Part shown: piece by piece, positions 13,976 to 25,159 of the stretch
Numbering within the stretch: position 1 is the first letter of the stretch
Layout of the letters: every line of letters begins with the position of its first letter
From: Anthoceros angustus
Lineage: Eukaryota; Streptophyta; Anthocerotopsida; Anthocerotales; Anthocerotaceae
DNA length: 64,000 bases
Direction of reading: 5' to 3'
Assembly: GCA_010909165.1 (NCBI GenBank)
Contig: MU008166.1
Span: forward strand, 248,001 to 312,000
Notes under the pieces: generated by a model
What the model saw: the letters and a program-made list of their open reading frames with translations, nothing else
Databases searched by the model: none
What the model was told of the DNA's origin: nothing
Translations under genes and position numbers: made by a program

Positions 13976-14245
13976 TTAGATGCAGTTTGAGTGAACAGAG
14001 AGCGGTGAAGAGCCAACGAGTACTCAGCTTGTCCGCGATAAGTTTCCAATATTCTGGCCTATTTGTATATGTGGTGAACGATTCCTTCTTGTTATGCCGG
14101 TTCCAGTTCCGATACCGTTACACGGGTTGGACACTTTGATAAAGGTGTTGGGGGCTTAGCTAAAGAGCCGGTTTTCCAGAGCCTTTTAATCAATTATATA
14201 GACCTTATTATGTACAGCCAAATATGCGGACGCTTGTGTGAGGGG
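13976..14245. other. 3' flank of the alpha-mannosidase gene
   Basis: Short downstream region, probably 3' UTR followed by intergenic DNA. No further coding signal and no clear single polyadenylation signal. Confidence 0.4.
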
Positions 14246-14880
14246 CAGGGTAGGAACGGGACATGGGGCATCCCTGCCATCAAAACCATGCTGATTTTAG
14301 GTGTAGCCCGTGAGAATAGGAGATGATGTGTGCCAGTGTGCAAAGATGTAGAGAGGATTCCTCACATTTGTAGAGGAACGCCTCATTAGGACAGTGAAGG
14401 TGTATATGAACGGGATCTTGGGAACTCCAATCTGAGCAAAAAGCCGATTGTGGGCTTATCTCTTCAATAATGGGTATCTCTGGAGTGTCTCGAGCTGGGT
14501 GAAGAGTCATTTTTATTGCCCTACGATCCAGTATTCCTTGTTGTTTCACCATCTCGAAGCGCTCTTGCGCGAATGGAAGACGTTCCATTGTGACCACATT
14601 GTACCTGCCCGAGTGCATTTTTTCAATCTATGAGTGTGCATGGCTCGTTGCTGGAGGACTGGGCATCAGGCATCAAGCTTGCTCTTTCCCGATTAACATT
14701 TAGTAACAAGTCTGTACAGTTAGATCTTACAGAGGTTAGGGATATCCATGTAGAGTTCTTTTGAGAGAAGCGAAGAAAGTCTATTTTGCACTTCATTGCT
14801 GTATGCTAACAAGCCCTCTAGTATCATCAAGGGCCTATGTTTACTTATCTGCTTGTATGTGACAGCCTAGCAGCAGGTTG
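14246..14880 (+). repeat. Dispersed ~620-bp repeat, copy 1
   Basis: Closely matches 17646-18268 in the same orientation. Shared landmarks in order are GGAACGGGACATGGGGCAT, ATTTTAGGTGTAGCCC, GGGCTTATCTCTTCAATA, GTGACCACATTGTACCTGCC and GTTTACTTATCTGC. Copies differ by scattered substitutions and small indels, so they are old. Remnants of reading frame (near SLLEDWASGIKLALSRLTF) exist in both copies but are broken by stops. Probably part of a transposable element; the family is not recognised. Confidence 0.75.
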
Positions 14881-15089
14881 TCCGTGCGTGCATGCTTGTT
14901 CAGCACTCCCGTGTGATGAACAAGGCATTTGACTAGTATAAGATGTCTCGTGCAATAGGGATGCTAGCAATACAAGTAGCTTGTGGTACATGTTGGGTCT
15001 GAATGAGAGTGAGCAAATAAAGATCAAGGATATGTGATGTTGAGTGAAACTCGGCGTTTTGATATGTGTATGTGTGCCTTTGGATAAAG
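14881..15089. other. Spacer between repeat copy 1 and the LINE-like tail
   Basis: AT-rich spacer with no coding signal; it ends next to the A-rich run at about 15110 that marks the 3' end of the minus-strand retroelement. Confidence 0.35.
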
Positions 15090-16700
15090 TCAAAGTTTTT
15101 TATTGGGGGGAAAAAAATGATGGGAAAAGCCTATCCAGTAGAGGACAAACAAGGGAGACCCTAAGGGTCGCGATGAAAAGAACCAACTAAGCTCCCTACC
15201 GGAAGTTCCCAATTGCACCTACAATATCAAATACGAGAAGAGTAAACGGCCTACAAACAATAGAGGAAGAGGAGGATGCATCAACTGCTGTCGCCGCTCT
15301 ATGAATGATCGCCGTGGAAAGCGCCTATTGAAGGGCAATTGAAACCCATTGTGTGAAGAACGCCGAGAAGTTGCAAAGGGACAGCTCTACATCGTGCCTG
15401 CAGGCATGATAAGCCTTGGCGCATGACTTGATAAATGTATCAAAATCCTAATTAGCCATTGCCCCATATGTTTCAATGGCGAAAGGAATGAATTGGTGGC
15501 CCGCCTGCATCCCGCTATATTTCTTGACTTTGAGAGCCGCCGCCCTAGCAGCAACCCATCCTGAACAATAAGTGATCACCCGCGCAGAGATGGTGTCGCA
15601 TGCAAGGTAAGTGACCACCACATCCGCCACTGAAACCTAGTCACCAAGTCAGCCCTGATAGACCGACCGGTATGAAGAGTGTACCCTATCGCATGAGGTA
15701 AGCACTTGCATTCATACAAGCACTTCCTCAACAGACAACCAAGTAAAACAAATCTAATATGCAAATATAGATGCAAACTAATAATAATAGGAGAGAGTAG
15801 CTTGCACGTCGTAGCACAAACACACTCTCCCCACGAGAACAACACCCAAATTCCTCACACATCGCTGTCAGAGTCATGGCTTTGGCCTACTTACAACACT
15901 CTTGCATTGCATATCTAGAGGACAAGTTATGATCATAGCTTGTCCTTTGTGAAAGGGTCTATATATACTAGCCTCTTGCATCGGCATATTCCTAAGATAT
16001 CCTATTGGCATCAGCATATGCCCTAAGAATACATTATAGTATGCAAGGAATATGCTAAGGTATATAACTTGTGCTTATCCACTTTATCTATTGCTAATCA
16101 TGTTTAATTAACACTAATCAACATTTAATTAACATAAATTTGTTAGATTAATTAATATTAATTATTTACTTAAAGATGAGTAATTAGATTAATTAACGCT
16201 AATCAACCACTAAACCCAAAGTGCAGAGATTAGTGTCACACGGCATAACAACCCTCTCTTCCTCCAGGCCAGGTAGCCGTTTTCGCGGGCTATGGCAAAC
16301 ATGATATCATGGATTAGGTCATGGGTAGCAATGCAATGACCCTCATGGAGACAACGAGCAAGGTGAATCCTAGAGCCATTAAGGGCAGAGCTGCACTCGC
16401 AGGTAGGGAGGGAAGAAACTACATGTTGGAGCAGGCAAAGACGTAATCGCATTGCAGTAGAGAAGGTAGTTGGTGCGATGTGAAAACCCCATATATATGA
16501 ACGAGCTAAAAGCCACGAGCCTGTGTCCTTCCCGGAGCAAGGGCGAAGTCGAGCGCGTGTGCACCCGGTGATGGAGGGGTCCAGGAGGACAGCCTGGAAA
16601 GCTTGGCCAAGCTACTTCTGGAGCAAAGATGCCTACAGCCCCCTAAAACCATCGGTGACAAATATCGTGAAAGAGAGGAAGATTGCAGTTTGCTCATGCA
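15090..16700 (-). mobile_element. Truncated LINE-like non-LTR retroelement, 3' part, copy a
   Basis: On the minus strand, conceptual fragments follow the order of the region downstream of the reverse transcriptase in LINE-type polyproteins: a leucine-rich block (16690-16510), CSSALNGSRIHLARCLHEGHC then IATHDLIHDIMFAIARENGY (16400-16260), then SIRADLV and VVVTYLACD and finally HQFIPFAIETYGAMAN (15510-15450). The same order is seen in the copy at 25160-26600. The element ends at an A-rich stretch (read as A8 on the plus strand near 15110). It is 5'-truncated with stops and frameshifts, and is split by an AT-rich insertion at about 15700-16235. Confidence 0.7.
15700..16235. mobile_element. AT-rich insertion nested in LINE copy a
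   Basis: The related copy b has about 370 bp between its two marker motifs (SGAPVDDSGSHF and AIETHGAM); copy a has about 935 bp. The surplus ~540 bp maps here and is AT-rich, with repeated TTAATTAACA/ATTAATTA tracts and stretches such as CCTAAGATATCC and CCCTAAGAATAC. It has no coding capacity. It resembles a MITE-like or satellite insertion, but termini and target-site duplication were not resolved by eye. Confidence 0.45.
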
Positions 16701-17334
16701 AAACAGGACAAAGGTAGTAACTTGCTCATGCTAAACAGCTTTCCTCATCGTTTGCTGTTGAGGAGCTGCTGTTAACCGGTTGTGGGTGTGTGAAGCTATT
16801 ATAATAGTGTGGGTTTCCTATGATCCCCAATCTCTCCATAAACCAAAGACATGGACGGAGGTTGATATGTGGCTAAGTTGCTGCGAGCGACATCATAGTT
16901 GGTGCTTGATGGAAGACTTCGAACTTCACATGCAGCCTTTGGCTTTGCTAAGTTAAATGTGTGTAGGAGCTTCTGAGTGAACGACGGTCTGCTATTCTGG
17001 TTTCGAGGCATTGAGGACTCACCTCTGCCTACATCAAGTTACTTCTAGCTTTGAGGATGTAGGGCTGGTAGGGGACGCGCCGGATCTTGAGAGAAGGTCC
17101 TCCAACCATGGGGAGCTGTAAGCGGTCTTAACAGCGTTAAGAAATTCTAAGAGAAGTCGGGAATTTGGAGAATAGCATAAGTTTATCTAGCCTCTAGTTA
17201 CGTTGGTGCTGAAGGACTTGGTTTTTTAAGGTGGACCAATGAATGTGAGATGGCATGGGAGATTTTGCGAGGGGGAAAGAGGCAGTGCAGCGGCAAGTTT
17301 GTCAAGCTAAGAGGTAAGTACGTGTGCACTAGCT
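16701..17334. other. Spacer without recognised genes
   Basis: No family match and no long open frame on either strand. It lies between the LINE-like copy a and the second ~620-bp repeat and is probably decayed transposon sequence. Confidence 0.35.
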
Positions 17335-17538
17335 ATGGAGGAGGAGCGGCATGATAAGGTGACCCTTACAGTGAAAATTGAGCATGACACCACCCAGGTG
17401 GCTGTCCCCGATACTGTGGACGAAGAAGAAGTAAAGTTAGTCAAGTCATTGGCAAGCGTCCTATTAGTCAAGGCACTTGCGAGGAGTGACAATGTGCTGA
17501 AGGTGCAAGGTGTGTGTGTGCAACTTCCACATGAGTAA
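17335..17538 (+). CDS. Small unknown open frame (67 aa)
   Basis: The frame reads MEEERHDKVTLTVKIEHDTT then a Val/Asp/Glu-rich stretch and a hydrophobic VKSLASVLLVKALARS, ending QLPHE. Composition is protein-like (alternating beta-type residues, then an amphipathic helix), unlike the random frames around it. I recognise no family. It stands just before the second ~620-bp repeat, so it may be a transposon-borne or captured exon. Confidence 0.25.
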   Translation: MEEERHDKVTLTVKIEHDTTQVAVPDTVDEEEVKLVKSLASVLLVKALARSDNVLKVQGVCVQLPHE

Positions 17539-17645
17539 TTGATGATCAATTTGCAGGGCGAGAAGACAAGGCGAAGTTGCGACGCTGGCTATGCATGGTT
17601 CATGGGATTGCGGATTTATGCGCTCTGCCGTGGGTATGCCAGCTG

Positions 17646-18268
17646 CGCGAGGCAAGGCAGGAACGAGACATGGGGCATTCCCACCATTTTGATTTTAGGT
17701 GTAGCCCACCAGAATAGGAGATAGTTTGTGCTACTGTACAAATGTGTGGAAGAGAGGACTCCTCACGACTTTGAAGGAATGCCTCAGTAGGGCCATGAGG
17801 GTGTAGAAGAACGGGATCTTTGGAACTCCAATCTAAGCAGAAAGTTGATCGTGGGCTTATCTCTTCAATATTGGGTGTCTCTTGTGTGTCTTGAGTTAGC
17901 TGAAAAGTCATTCCTCCAGTATTTATTATTATTTCTCCATCTTGAAGCGTTGCTACGTGAATGGAAGACATTCCATTGCGACCACATTGTGCCTGCCTAA
18001 GTGCATTTTTTCAATCTGTGAGTGTGCAGGGCTCGTTGCTGGAGGATTGGGTATTAGGTATCAGGCTTGTCTTTCTCCGATTAACATTTGGTAACAAGCC
18101 TGTACAGTTATATCTTATAGAGGTTAGGGATGTCCATGTAGAGTCCTTGTGAGAGAAGCGAAGAAAGTCTATTTTGCATTTCATCGCTGTGTGCTAACCA
18201 ACTCTACAATATGATCAAGGGCATGTGTTTACTTATCCGCTTATGCGTGATGGCCTAGGAGCTGGCTA
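17646..18268 (+). repeat. Dispersed ~620-bp repeat, copy 2
   Basis: Direct-orientation partner of 14246-14880. The partner copies flank LINE-like copy a at a distance of about 3.4 kb. Broken coding remnant GSLLEDWVLGIRLVFLRLTF corresponds to the same position in copy 1. Confidence 0.75.
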
Positions 18269-19517
18269 TCCCCTCAAGCCGTACCCCCACCTAATACGCC
18301 GCACTAAGTAGTAAAATAGCGAGGCCGTCACATGGAAACTCGCCCAGGATGGGCGCCCTCCGGTTCCCATATCCATATGGGCTAATTCACAAGGCCAAGC
18401 CATAGGTCGCCGCAACGCCCTCATGGCTCCTATTGCGGGGCTATAGGGCATCACGACTAAAACCCTATTGTTCATGAGTTTGAAATTTTATCTTACTCTT
18501 AATTTATTACCAATTTATAATTTATTAATGTGCCCTTGTAGCATATTGGTGAGTAACGTCCCTTGTCAATGCTTGACCCGATTTTGATCGTTTGATCCTC
18601 GACAAGGGCATATCATCCATTATTTAAGGGATATGATATTATTTTATTCTATATTTGGGGATCCCAAATTCGGAGCAAATACTCACTCCGATGGTGCGGG
18701 AGCTGGAGATTGAGAGCAAAGGGCAAGTGTCCCAAATTCGGAGCAAATACCAACTCCGATAAGGATGCACGAAGAGATGTCCGTAGCCCGAAAACTTAAT
18801 AGTAAGAAGAGTTGGTCTTCGCATTTGATTCTTTGATCCAACTCCTTGCCAAGGATATCAAAGATTGTCTGCACTAGAACCCCTACAATATGAAATTATT
18901 TTATTTATGATTTTTATTTGATATAAAATTATTTTATTTATAAGGTGAATTAAGTTTCGAGATCTAGATTATTTCTCAAGTTAGTGTCATACACATAGAC
19001 CAAAGTGAAAGAAAGAGTGCAAAGACGAATGATGATGTTCGCAAGAGGAGAAAACACCATAGCAAGTCATACAAACGAAGTTGCGATAGTGACTTGCGCT
19101 TTCGTAAGTGAATGGATAGGGTGTTGTTACACTTTGGTGGTCTGGAGGCTGCTTAGTGCTGGGATGAAGTGATAAGTCTAGGTCCTGATAGCCAGCCGTG
19201 ATGATCCAGTCTGGATCACTGCCACTGCTTGCTTGCTCGGTGACACGGAGAGAGAGAGAAAGGGAAGGGAGGGGAAGCAAAGAATTTCTCGCTTCAAATT
19301 GGGAGCTGGAATGGTGACCCAGGGGATAGTGGGGATCTACGAGGCTCCAACCTCCGTGATGTCCGTAGAAACAGTACAAGTGATGCAAATCGGCATGAGC
19401 AGGATGCGTGGAGTGGAGGCCAGAGACGGCCATAGCCATGGACAGGGTAAGGTGGAGGAATGTTTACACTACAAGGACGGAGCCTCAAACACTTGTGTGG
19501 AGAAAGAACGACGGTGG
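18269..19517. other. AT-rich intergenic region
   Basis: No gene supported. It contains a duplicated phrase CCCAAATTCGGAGCAAATAC at about 18663 and 18731, followed by ACTCCGAT in both, and AT-rich tracts at 18480-18530 and 18880-18950. The right part (18960-19517) probably includes the 3' UTR of the next minus-strand gene. Confidence 0.4.
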
Positions 19518-19994
19518 CTAGCCTCGGGAACCGGAACTGGTGCGATCGAATTGCGACTCCTGGCAGTAGGGTTCAAGCCAGTCGGTCGCGGGGCCGGCGA
19601 GTGCAGGGGCGCCGGACTTAGTTCCCATGAGGTCCCGCAACACCTCCACCTTGTTCTCACGTCCCCCGGCCGCCGAGCCTCCGCCAGCTTTCTTGTCCGC
19701 ATCCTTGAGCCTGTGCTTGAGCCGCTGCTTCCTCGGCTGTGGCTCCGGATGCTTCCGCGGCCCGCCGTGCGGCCCTAGGTAGATGCCCTGCCCGCCTCCA
19801 CTTCCAGCTGCACTGTGCGAAGCCGCGGACGCCATGGCCGTGCCCGCATCAGATCTGCCTGCACCTTGCCCTGGCCCTGTTCCTGCCCCAGCATGCTTGC
19901 CCCCCGCCGTATCCAAGCTGGGAATCTGGAAGTCATCCGCATCCCAGCCGCCGCCGTCGTCGTCATCCGCGGGCAGCTTCGATGAAAGATCCAT
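19518..19994 (-). CDS. Small conserved plant protein of unknown function (158 aa)
   Basis: A single-exon frame MDLSSKLPADDDDGGGWDAD, then a Gly/Ala-rich low-complexity middle and a basic segment RKQRLKHRLKDADKKAGG. It ends with NKVEVLRDLMGTK and DWLEPYCQESQFDR. The last two motifs (NKVExLRxLMG ... DWLxPxCxExQFxR) recall an uncharacterised plant protein family that I know from annotation as 'hypothetical protein'. No signal peptide or membrane segment is seen. The basic stretch could be a nuclear signal; that is inference. Confidence 0.65.
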   Translation of the reverse strand: MDLSSKLPADDDDGGGWDADDFQIPSLDTAGGKHAGAGTGPGQGAGRSDAGTAMASAASHSAAGSGGGQGIYLGPHGGPRKHPEPQPRKQRLKHRLKDADKKAGGGSAAGGRENKVEVLRDLMGTKSGAPALAGPATDWLEPYCQESQFDRTSSGSRG

Positions 19995-20698
19995 GGCGGC
20001 GGCTCCGCTGCTGCAAACGGAGCAGGCCGAGGAGCAGGCAGACTGGATAGATCATCCCCCTCTTGGTACGTCCGTGTGAAACGATATAAAACCTACCCTA
20101 CTCGACCACTACGTCGTGTTTTTCCCAGCCATGTAAATCGAAAAGCTGTTTCGCTACATAGCCAGGAATCGAATCGAAAAGCTGTTTCGCTTCTGAGAGC
20201 TTTCTCACAAGCGAGACATTTCTCAAGGGCAGGAATAGTTGCACGGTGGTCACCTATGTTCCGACAGCCTTCCTTCACTATCGCATGTCTTCTAAGCCTG
20301 CTTCATAATCGTGTCGAATGCCTAGGATTTTGTTGACCGTAATGCCAGGTCGCCAAGTCTGATCCATCAGCAGCATGTTTTACAAAGTCCGCTGATGGCA
20401 TTTACCTTATTCAACTGCGCAAAGAGAGGTTGCTTGTGAAGTAGCTTCTCAACTTTCCTGCGAGGAGGCCCTTCTTTAGCTTCAGTCTAATGTGCGCGAG
20501 GCACCCCGCAGTGTGGTTTCTGACAGCTGTAAAGAGGATAAAAAGAGGATGCTTCTTCTTCTTCCACTTCTGTAAGTCTTTAATTACACTCTCAGTCAGG
20601 GAGACCCTGACCTAACCTGTCCTCTACCGGCACACACACAGACACACTCTTTCTTCTACCTGTACACATGTACACAGAGACATCTCTGCACTTCCTTC
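19995..20698. other. Intergenic region between two minus-strand genes
   Basis: No coding signal. It should contain the promoter and 5' UTR of the 158-aa protein and the 3' UTR of the LEA-like protein. A short internal duplication GAATCGAAAAGCTGTTTCGCT occurs at about 20135 and 20170, and a CACACACAGACACAC microsatellite at about 20630. Confidence 0.45.
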
Positions 20699-22916
20699 TC
20701 AATCTGTCTCTTCCTCTGGACTACGTGCTGATCCAGAGAACCCAATTTTACTCGCAATGTTACTGAAGAGGCCAGAACTTTCGTGCTGTTCACTCGGACT
20801 TTTCTGTTCCTGTTCACCTGGCTTCTTGTCTATCTCTGACATGCTTTTCGATCGTGATAATCCAATCTTCTTCCCAATGGTACCCAGAATGCTAGAAGTT
20901 TTCTTCGTTTCACTGGGAGTGTTCTCGTCCTGTTCGCTCGAACGCTCATCGCTCGCTGCTTCCTTGGCATCTCCTTCCTCACGCGTCTCATCCTTCAAAG
21001 TTGGCTTTTCGTCTACAGCTTGACTACCTTGTGATGAACTTTTTGATCCTGATAATCCAATCTTCCTTCCAATGCTACCCAAAAAGCTAGGACTCTTTTC
21101 CGTCTCAGTGGACATTTTCTCGTCCTGTCCGCTCAAGTTCTCATCATGCTCTGCGTCCTTGGCATTTCCTTGCTCACGAGTCTCATCTTTGAGAGCCAGC
21201 TTCTCGTCTAACGCTTGACTAAGATCCGACTCCATTTTTTCAGTGACCGTGTCGAGATAGTTCACGTCGTTCTCCTCGGTGTCATCAGATGGGAAAAGCA
21301 CCCTCTCTGCAAGTGGCTGCTACACCAATTGATACACAGCACAAGACCGTCAGTCAACACAGAGTGTAACACTAGTGCAACGGCAACAAATAACTCACCG
21401 CACTGATTCCCTCTAAGTCTTTCTGCCGTGGGAGGTCTCCCTTCTCTGTCGCACTTGAAATCTCTTCAAAAGAGGAGGAGGAGGATGAGGAGCTTTCTCT
21501 CTCAAATTCTTGCGTGCTGGAGCGGCTATTGCTCCACAATGTCTGCTTTACTTTGCTCAAGAAACCAGGCTTGGCTTCATCCTCCACATCCGCTTCCTTC
21601 TCGACGGCAGAATTTGCTCCTTCCTTGATGCCAGGATGCGATTCTCCCTCCGCTCCTGCACCTTCGCTACCCTCGTCATAGAACTGCGGTACAGTGGATG
21701 GAGCATCCGCCGTAGTTCCCTCCATATCAACCGCAAACTTGTCCCTCGGCAACTCCTCAAGATCTTTGTCAGATTCCTGCTGTGTGAGATCTATCTGTCG
21801 TGGTGCACTTGAAACAGGAACCTTGACAAGGTCCTCCGCCTCTTCAGATGAATTCAATGCGGAAGAGGATGAAATGTTATGTCTTTCCACTCCATGCCTT
21901 CCCTCATCCTGCTTAGTGGAGCTGTTGTTGCTCAACACAGTCTCTTTCTCTTCCTCCACATTAGGATGAGCTTCTGTCTCGGCTTCTGTACTTTCGATAG
22001 TCTTGTCATACGTCTGCTGGAAAGCGGATGGAGCATCTGCAAACTCTTCCCCATTGTGCCCACTCTCGTGCAGGCCTAGGAACTGGGCATCTTCTCCACT
22101 GTCCTTGCCTTGCTCCAGGTTCACAAGCTCCTCCTTCTCCTCGACCCTGGCCTCATCCCCAACACGAGGGCCAAGGTAGCTTCCAACACCCTTGCTGCTC
22201 TGCTGGAAAGTGGATGAGGCATCTGCAAACTCCGGCTCCTCTAAACTGATCCCAATGTCGGCAACGTAATCAGGAATAGGATCTACAACGGTGTGGCACT
22301 GCACAGGCCCGGAAGGAGGCGAACGCGAATCCTCCGCCACCACCTCCACCTTTCCCAGCTCCCCTTTCAGATTCTGAAAACCAGTTTCAGAGTCTGCATT
22401 TGCGGAATCAGCAGCGTCCTCTCCCTTAGGAAATGCAGAGTCGGAATGAGGACGAACACCCTTCTCCCCAAGCAGGTGCACACGCTCCCCTTTATCCTTC
22501 AGCATGTTACTGAGATTCTCGAACGCAGGGTGTGAAGAAGCATCTTTTGGGCCAGCAGCAGCAGGTGCTTCAACCTTATCACCAGCTGCTGGAGTCCCAC
22601 CCTCCGTACAAAACACTCCCATCAACTTCCCCAAAATGGATGGCTTCTCATCAGCATCCGGAGGTAGAACATCAGCTCTGTTAGGATGAAAACTGGCTCT
22701 CCTCATATCCAAATTGCGGTTAACATCATACTCTGATGCTTCAGTCGTTAGACCCACAGGGTCCTCTGCATTCAACCAGGACAATGTTCATCAAATAACA
22801 TCAACCCACCACCCAAAGAACTCATCAGCAATGCCGAGGCTAGGTTACGTACCATGATGGTCCTCAATGTCGTGATGAGGATCTTCAGATTCCCTTCTTA
22901 ACTGCAACGAAGCCAT
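20699..22916 (-). CDS. Long acidic, disordered LEA-like protein with repeated amphipathic helices
   Basis: Three exons by GT-AG rules: 22916-22853 (MASLQLRRESEDPHHD), 22765-21399 and 21319-20699, about 683 aa. It is rich in Glu, Asp, Ser and Lys, with no cysteine-rich or membrane domain. A short hydrophobic/basic module repeats: SILGKLMGVF near the N terminus, then FLGSIGRKIGLSGSKS, ILGTIGKKIGLSRSKS and LFSNIASKIGFSGSAR at the C terminus. These are separated by linkers such as LKDETREEGDAKEA that are themselves duplicated. The middle repeats EFADAPSAFQQ-like units three or four times. No family is recognised. The pattern (disordered acid-rich chain punctuated by amphipathic helices) suggests a stress or membrane/lipid-associated protein, by analogy to LEA proteins only. 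Confidence 0.7.
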
Positions 22917-23417
22917 TGCTTAGCTCAAGAAGCACACTACCAGCAGCACGTTCTCCTTCCTTTCCAACCTTTCCCAAAATCGTCGACCGGAGAAGAGGAT
23001 CCATCTTTATCAGCACGAACTGAAGCTGTCCACGGTCGCCACGCAAAGAGGACACGTGGCTGCGTCTCTGGGCGCCGGGTAGGCAGTCTGTTTGCCACGC
23101 GGCCCAACATTTGCGATAAGCGCCTGTTTCGGACGCCTTTAATCACCATGACACCGGTCTGCTGAGCAGCTTGCCCCATCACCATTGTTATCCTGAACGA
23201 AGCTAGTTCTCGGCGGCACGCCTGAGAAATGGCACACCTGTTTAAGTACCATTCGAATAAGGAACTTGGTAGAGCAAGAAGTACAGGAAGGGAGTGCGTG
23301 CTGTTGTGCAATATTCATTTAAGAGGGCGCCAGATGACGTCCCAAGGAGTCCCAAGGACGTGAATGTCCTTCCGAGCAGACAATTGAGTGAGTGGGGATA
23401 CAAATGCTCCACAAATT
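22917..23417. other. Short intergenic region
   Basis: Lies between the LEA-like start and the glutaredoxin stop. An open frame on the minus strand (23311-22937) shows no family features and I treat it as chance. Confidence 0.4.
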
Positions 23418-24593
23418 TCACGATGTGAACTTAGCTCCTGCTGCCGTCAGCAATGGGATCAATTGCCCCATGGAGTGGAGTGCCATGGTATCTGCAAATG
23501 AGAAGATTTGTGAGTCGGCTGATAAATGCTCAGCAGCTCAGCTGGTGAATTTTTAGCAGAATAGGAAAAGGAAGTTTCGCTTGAAGACAAGAAGGCAGGC
23601 TCGCTCACCATCACAACCACCGATGTGCTTCCCACCTGCACGATCAACGGAAAATGTGAGAAAGACCTCACAACGACGAAATCACTCACATCTGTCCCCT
23701 ACCGATGAAAACATTTGGTACAGATGATTGTCCCGAAATCCTCCGGAGAGCCGCTTGCACGTCTCGCCCCTCAACTGTATTCACAGCAAGGCAAGGATGT
23801 CATGTGGCAATCTTCAGCTTCTTCAGTTTGCATTGGTATGAGGTACAACCTTGCAAAATTTAGGCAAGACAGCATTATTTCATCAAGCACTTGCAAAACC
23901 ATAGGAAGTACTAACCTAGCTGATCAAGCTCGACCAGGACGAAGGAGACGTTAAGTTTATTGAAAAGACTCTTCACCTGCCCGCAATACCTGCGGACCAT
24001 CAAAGTAGATGAGCATGGTGGATGCCACTCCAGCATGAGTAGCGCATTAGCCTGTGAGCAGAATCCTGCAGAGGACACCTCCCAACACAAAATCTGAGGA
24101 CAATTTCAGAAATTCTGTCAGCACTTGCAGTCAGCAATTGATCTCCAAGAGCTTACGGGCACCACGTCTTGGAGTAGACAACCACGGGGTTCAGCTCGTT
24201 CTTGCTCTTAATCAGATCTTCAAGCTGCGCCGCTTCCGGCTTGCCCGCCATGCTCCGCACAGGGCCTAAGCTGCTCTTCCGCACCGCTGGCCACGGCAAC
24301 ACCCGCACTCCGTGCCTAAACCCTTGGCTGAGCTCCTGTAACCTCCCGCCTGCAGAAATCAGGGCCCTGGGACTAGTGGACACGGAATTGGCCACCGCGG
24401 GCGGCAGCAGCGGCGAGGGGAAAGCGGCGGGAGGCAACACGCATCGAGAACCGGACCAGATTTCGTGCGCCTTCATGCGGCTCGTCTTGTTCACACTCCC
24501 ATGGAAGCACGCGGTAGGAGGGGGAAGACGGGGAGCAGACACATAAGTGGACAACACGCAGAGGTTACCCAGCGCTGCCGTCGCCATACCCAC
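23418..24593 (-). CDS. Plastid-targeted monothiol/dithiol glutaredoxin with CPYC site
   Basis: Glutathione-dependent oxidoreductase. Exon 1 encodes a ~100-residue Ser/Ala/Pro/Arg-rich presequence (transit-peptide-like) and then the start of the thioredoxin fold, PVVVYSKTWCP. The codon for Pro is split by the intron, and exon 2 supplies YCGQVKSLFNKLNVSFVLVE, giving a CPYC active site. Exon 3 encodes DVQAALRRISGQSSVPNVFI with the cis-Pro TVP/SVP glutathione-binding motif; exon 4 GGKHIGGCD; exon 5 DTMALHSMGQLIPLL ending KFTS. Five exons, all with GT-AG junctions. By domain layout it belongs with the GRXC5/S12 plastid group, which usually has CSYC/CSYS, so CPYC with a presequence is noteworthy. 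The frame is intact. Confidence 0.9.
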
Positions 24594-25159
24594 CCCGCTT
24601 GTTCAAGGTCTTGCCGCGGTTTTCTTGGAGTTGGTCGGCTCCAATCCCGCTTTAATTCGTAAACCCTAATGAACCTCTCCCTCCTGCATGTCCGCCTTCT
24701 TCCCCTCGTTGATCGGTCGATCTTCCAGTGCACAGGGAGTGGAAGCTGTAGGCTGCCATGATGCATTGCATGCCGTGGTCGAAGATTTCTGTGCAAGGTC
24801 ATCGCAATTTCATCGATGCATCCAGAACAAGGAAGAAGCCGGTGGCACTCACTAGCGACATGGTACTTTTGCTCTGACGGCTACTGATTCGCGGTGCGGA
24901 GGTGATGAGCCGCATTCGGCGATGATCTTTGTCGATGCTCCAACGAGCCAAGCAAGAATTACCTCAAGGTTTTGCGAGCTTCACTTGGCCAAGCATGGGA
25001 ATTCAAATTGAAATTCTACTTGCGGGGAATTCAATCTGACATGATCGCAGCCTCCATTTTTTCAAAACAGCTGTAGCGAGCAAGCTTTCAAGTTGATGTT
25101 CTCGTCACAGCAACTTGTGCTTGTGACTGTTCTTGGTGAGAGGACATGACACGGAGAGA
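24594..25159. other. Upstream region of the glutaredoxin gene
   Basis: Likely promoter and 5' UTR at the left end; the remainder shows no genes or recognised repeats. Confidence 0.4.

Noticed and set aside
14246-18268. LTR retrotransposon with the ~620-bp repeats as LTRs
   Set aside because: The repeats differ too much for paired LTRs of one insertion, no TG...CA ends or primer-binding site were seen, and the intervening sequence carries a minus-strand LINE tail without gag-pol.
22937-23311. 124-aa frame between the LEA-like and glutaredoxin genes
   Set aside because: No motif, no splice support; overlaps intergenic sequence.
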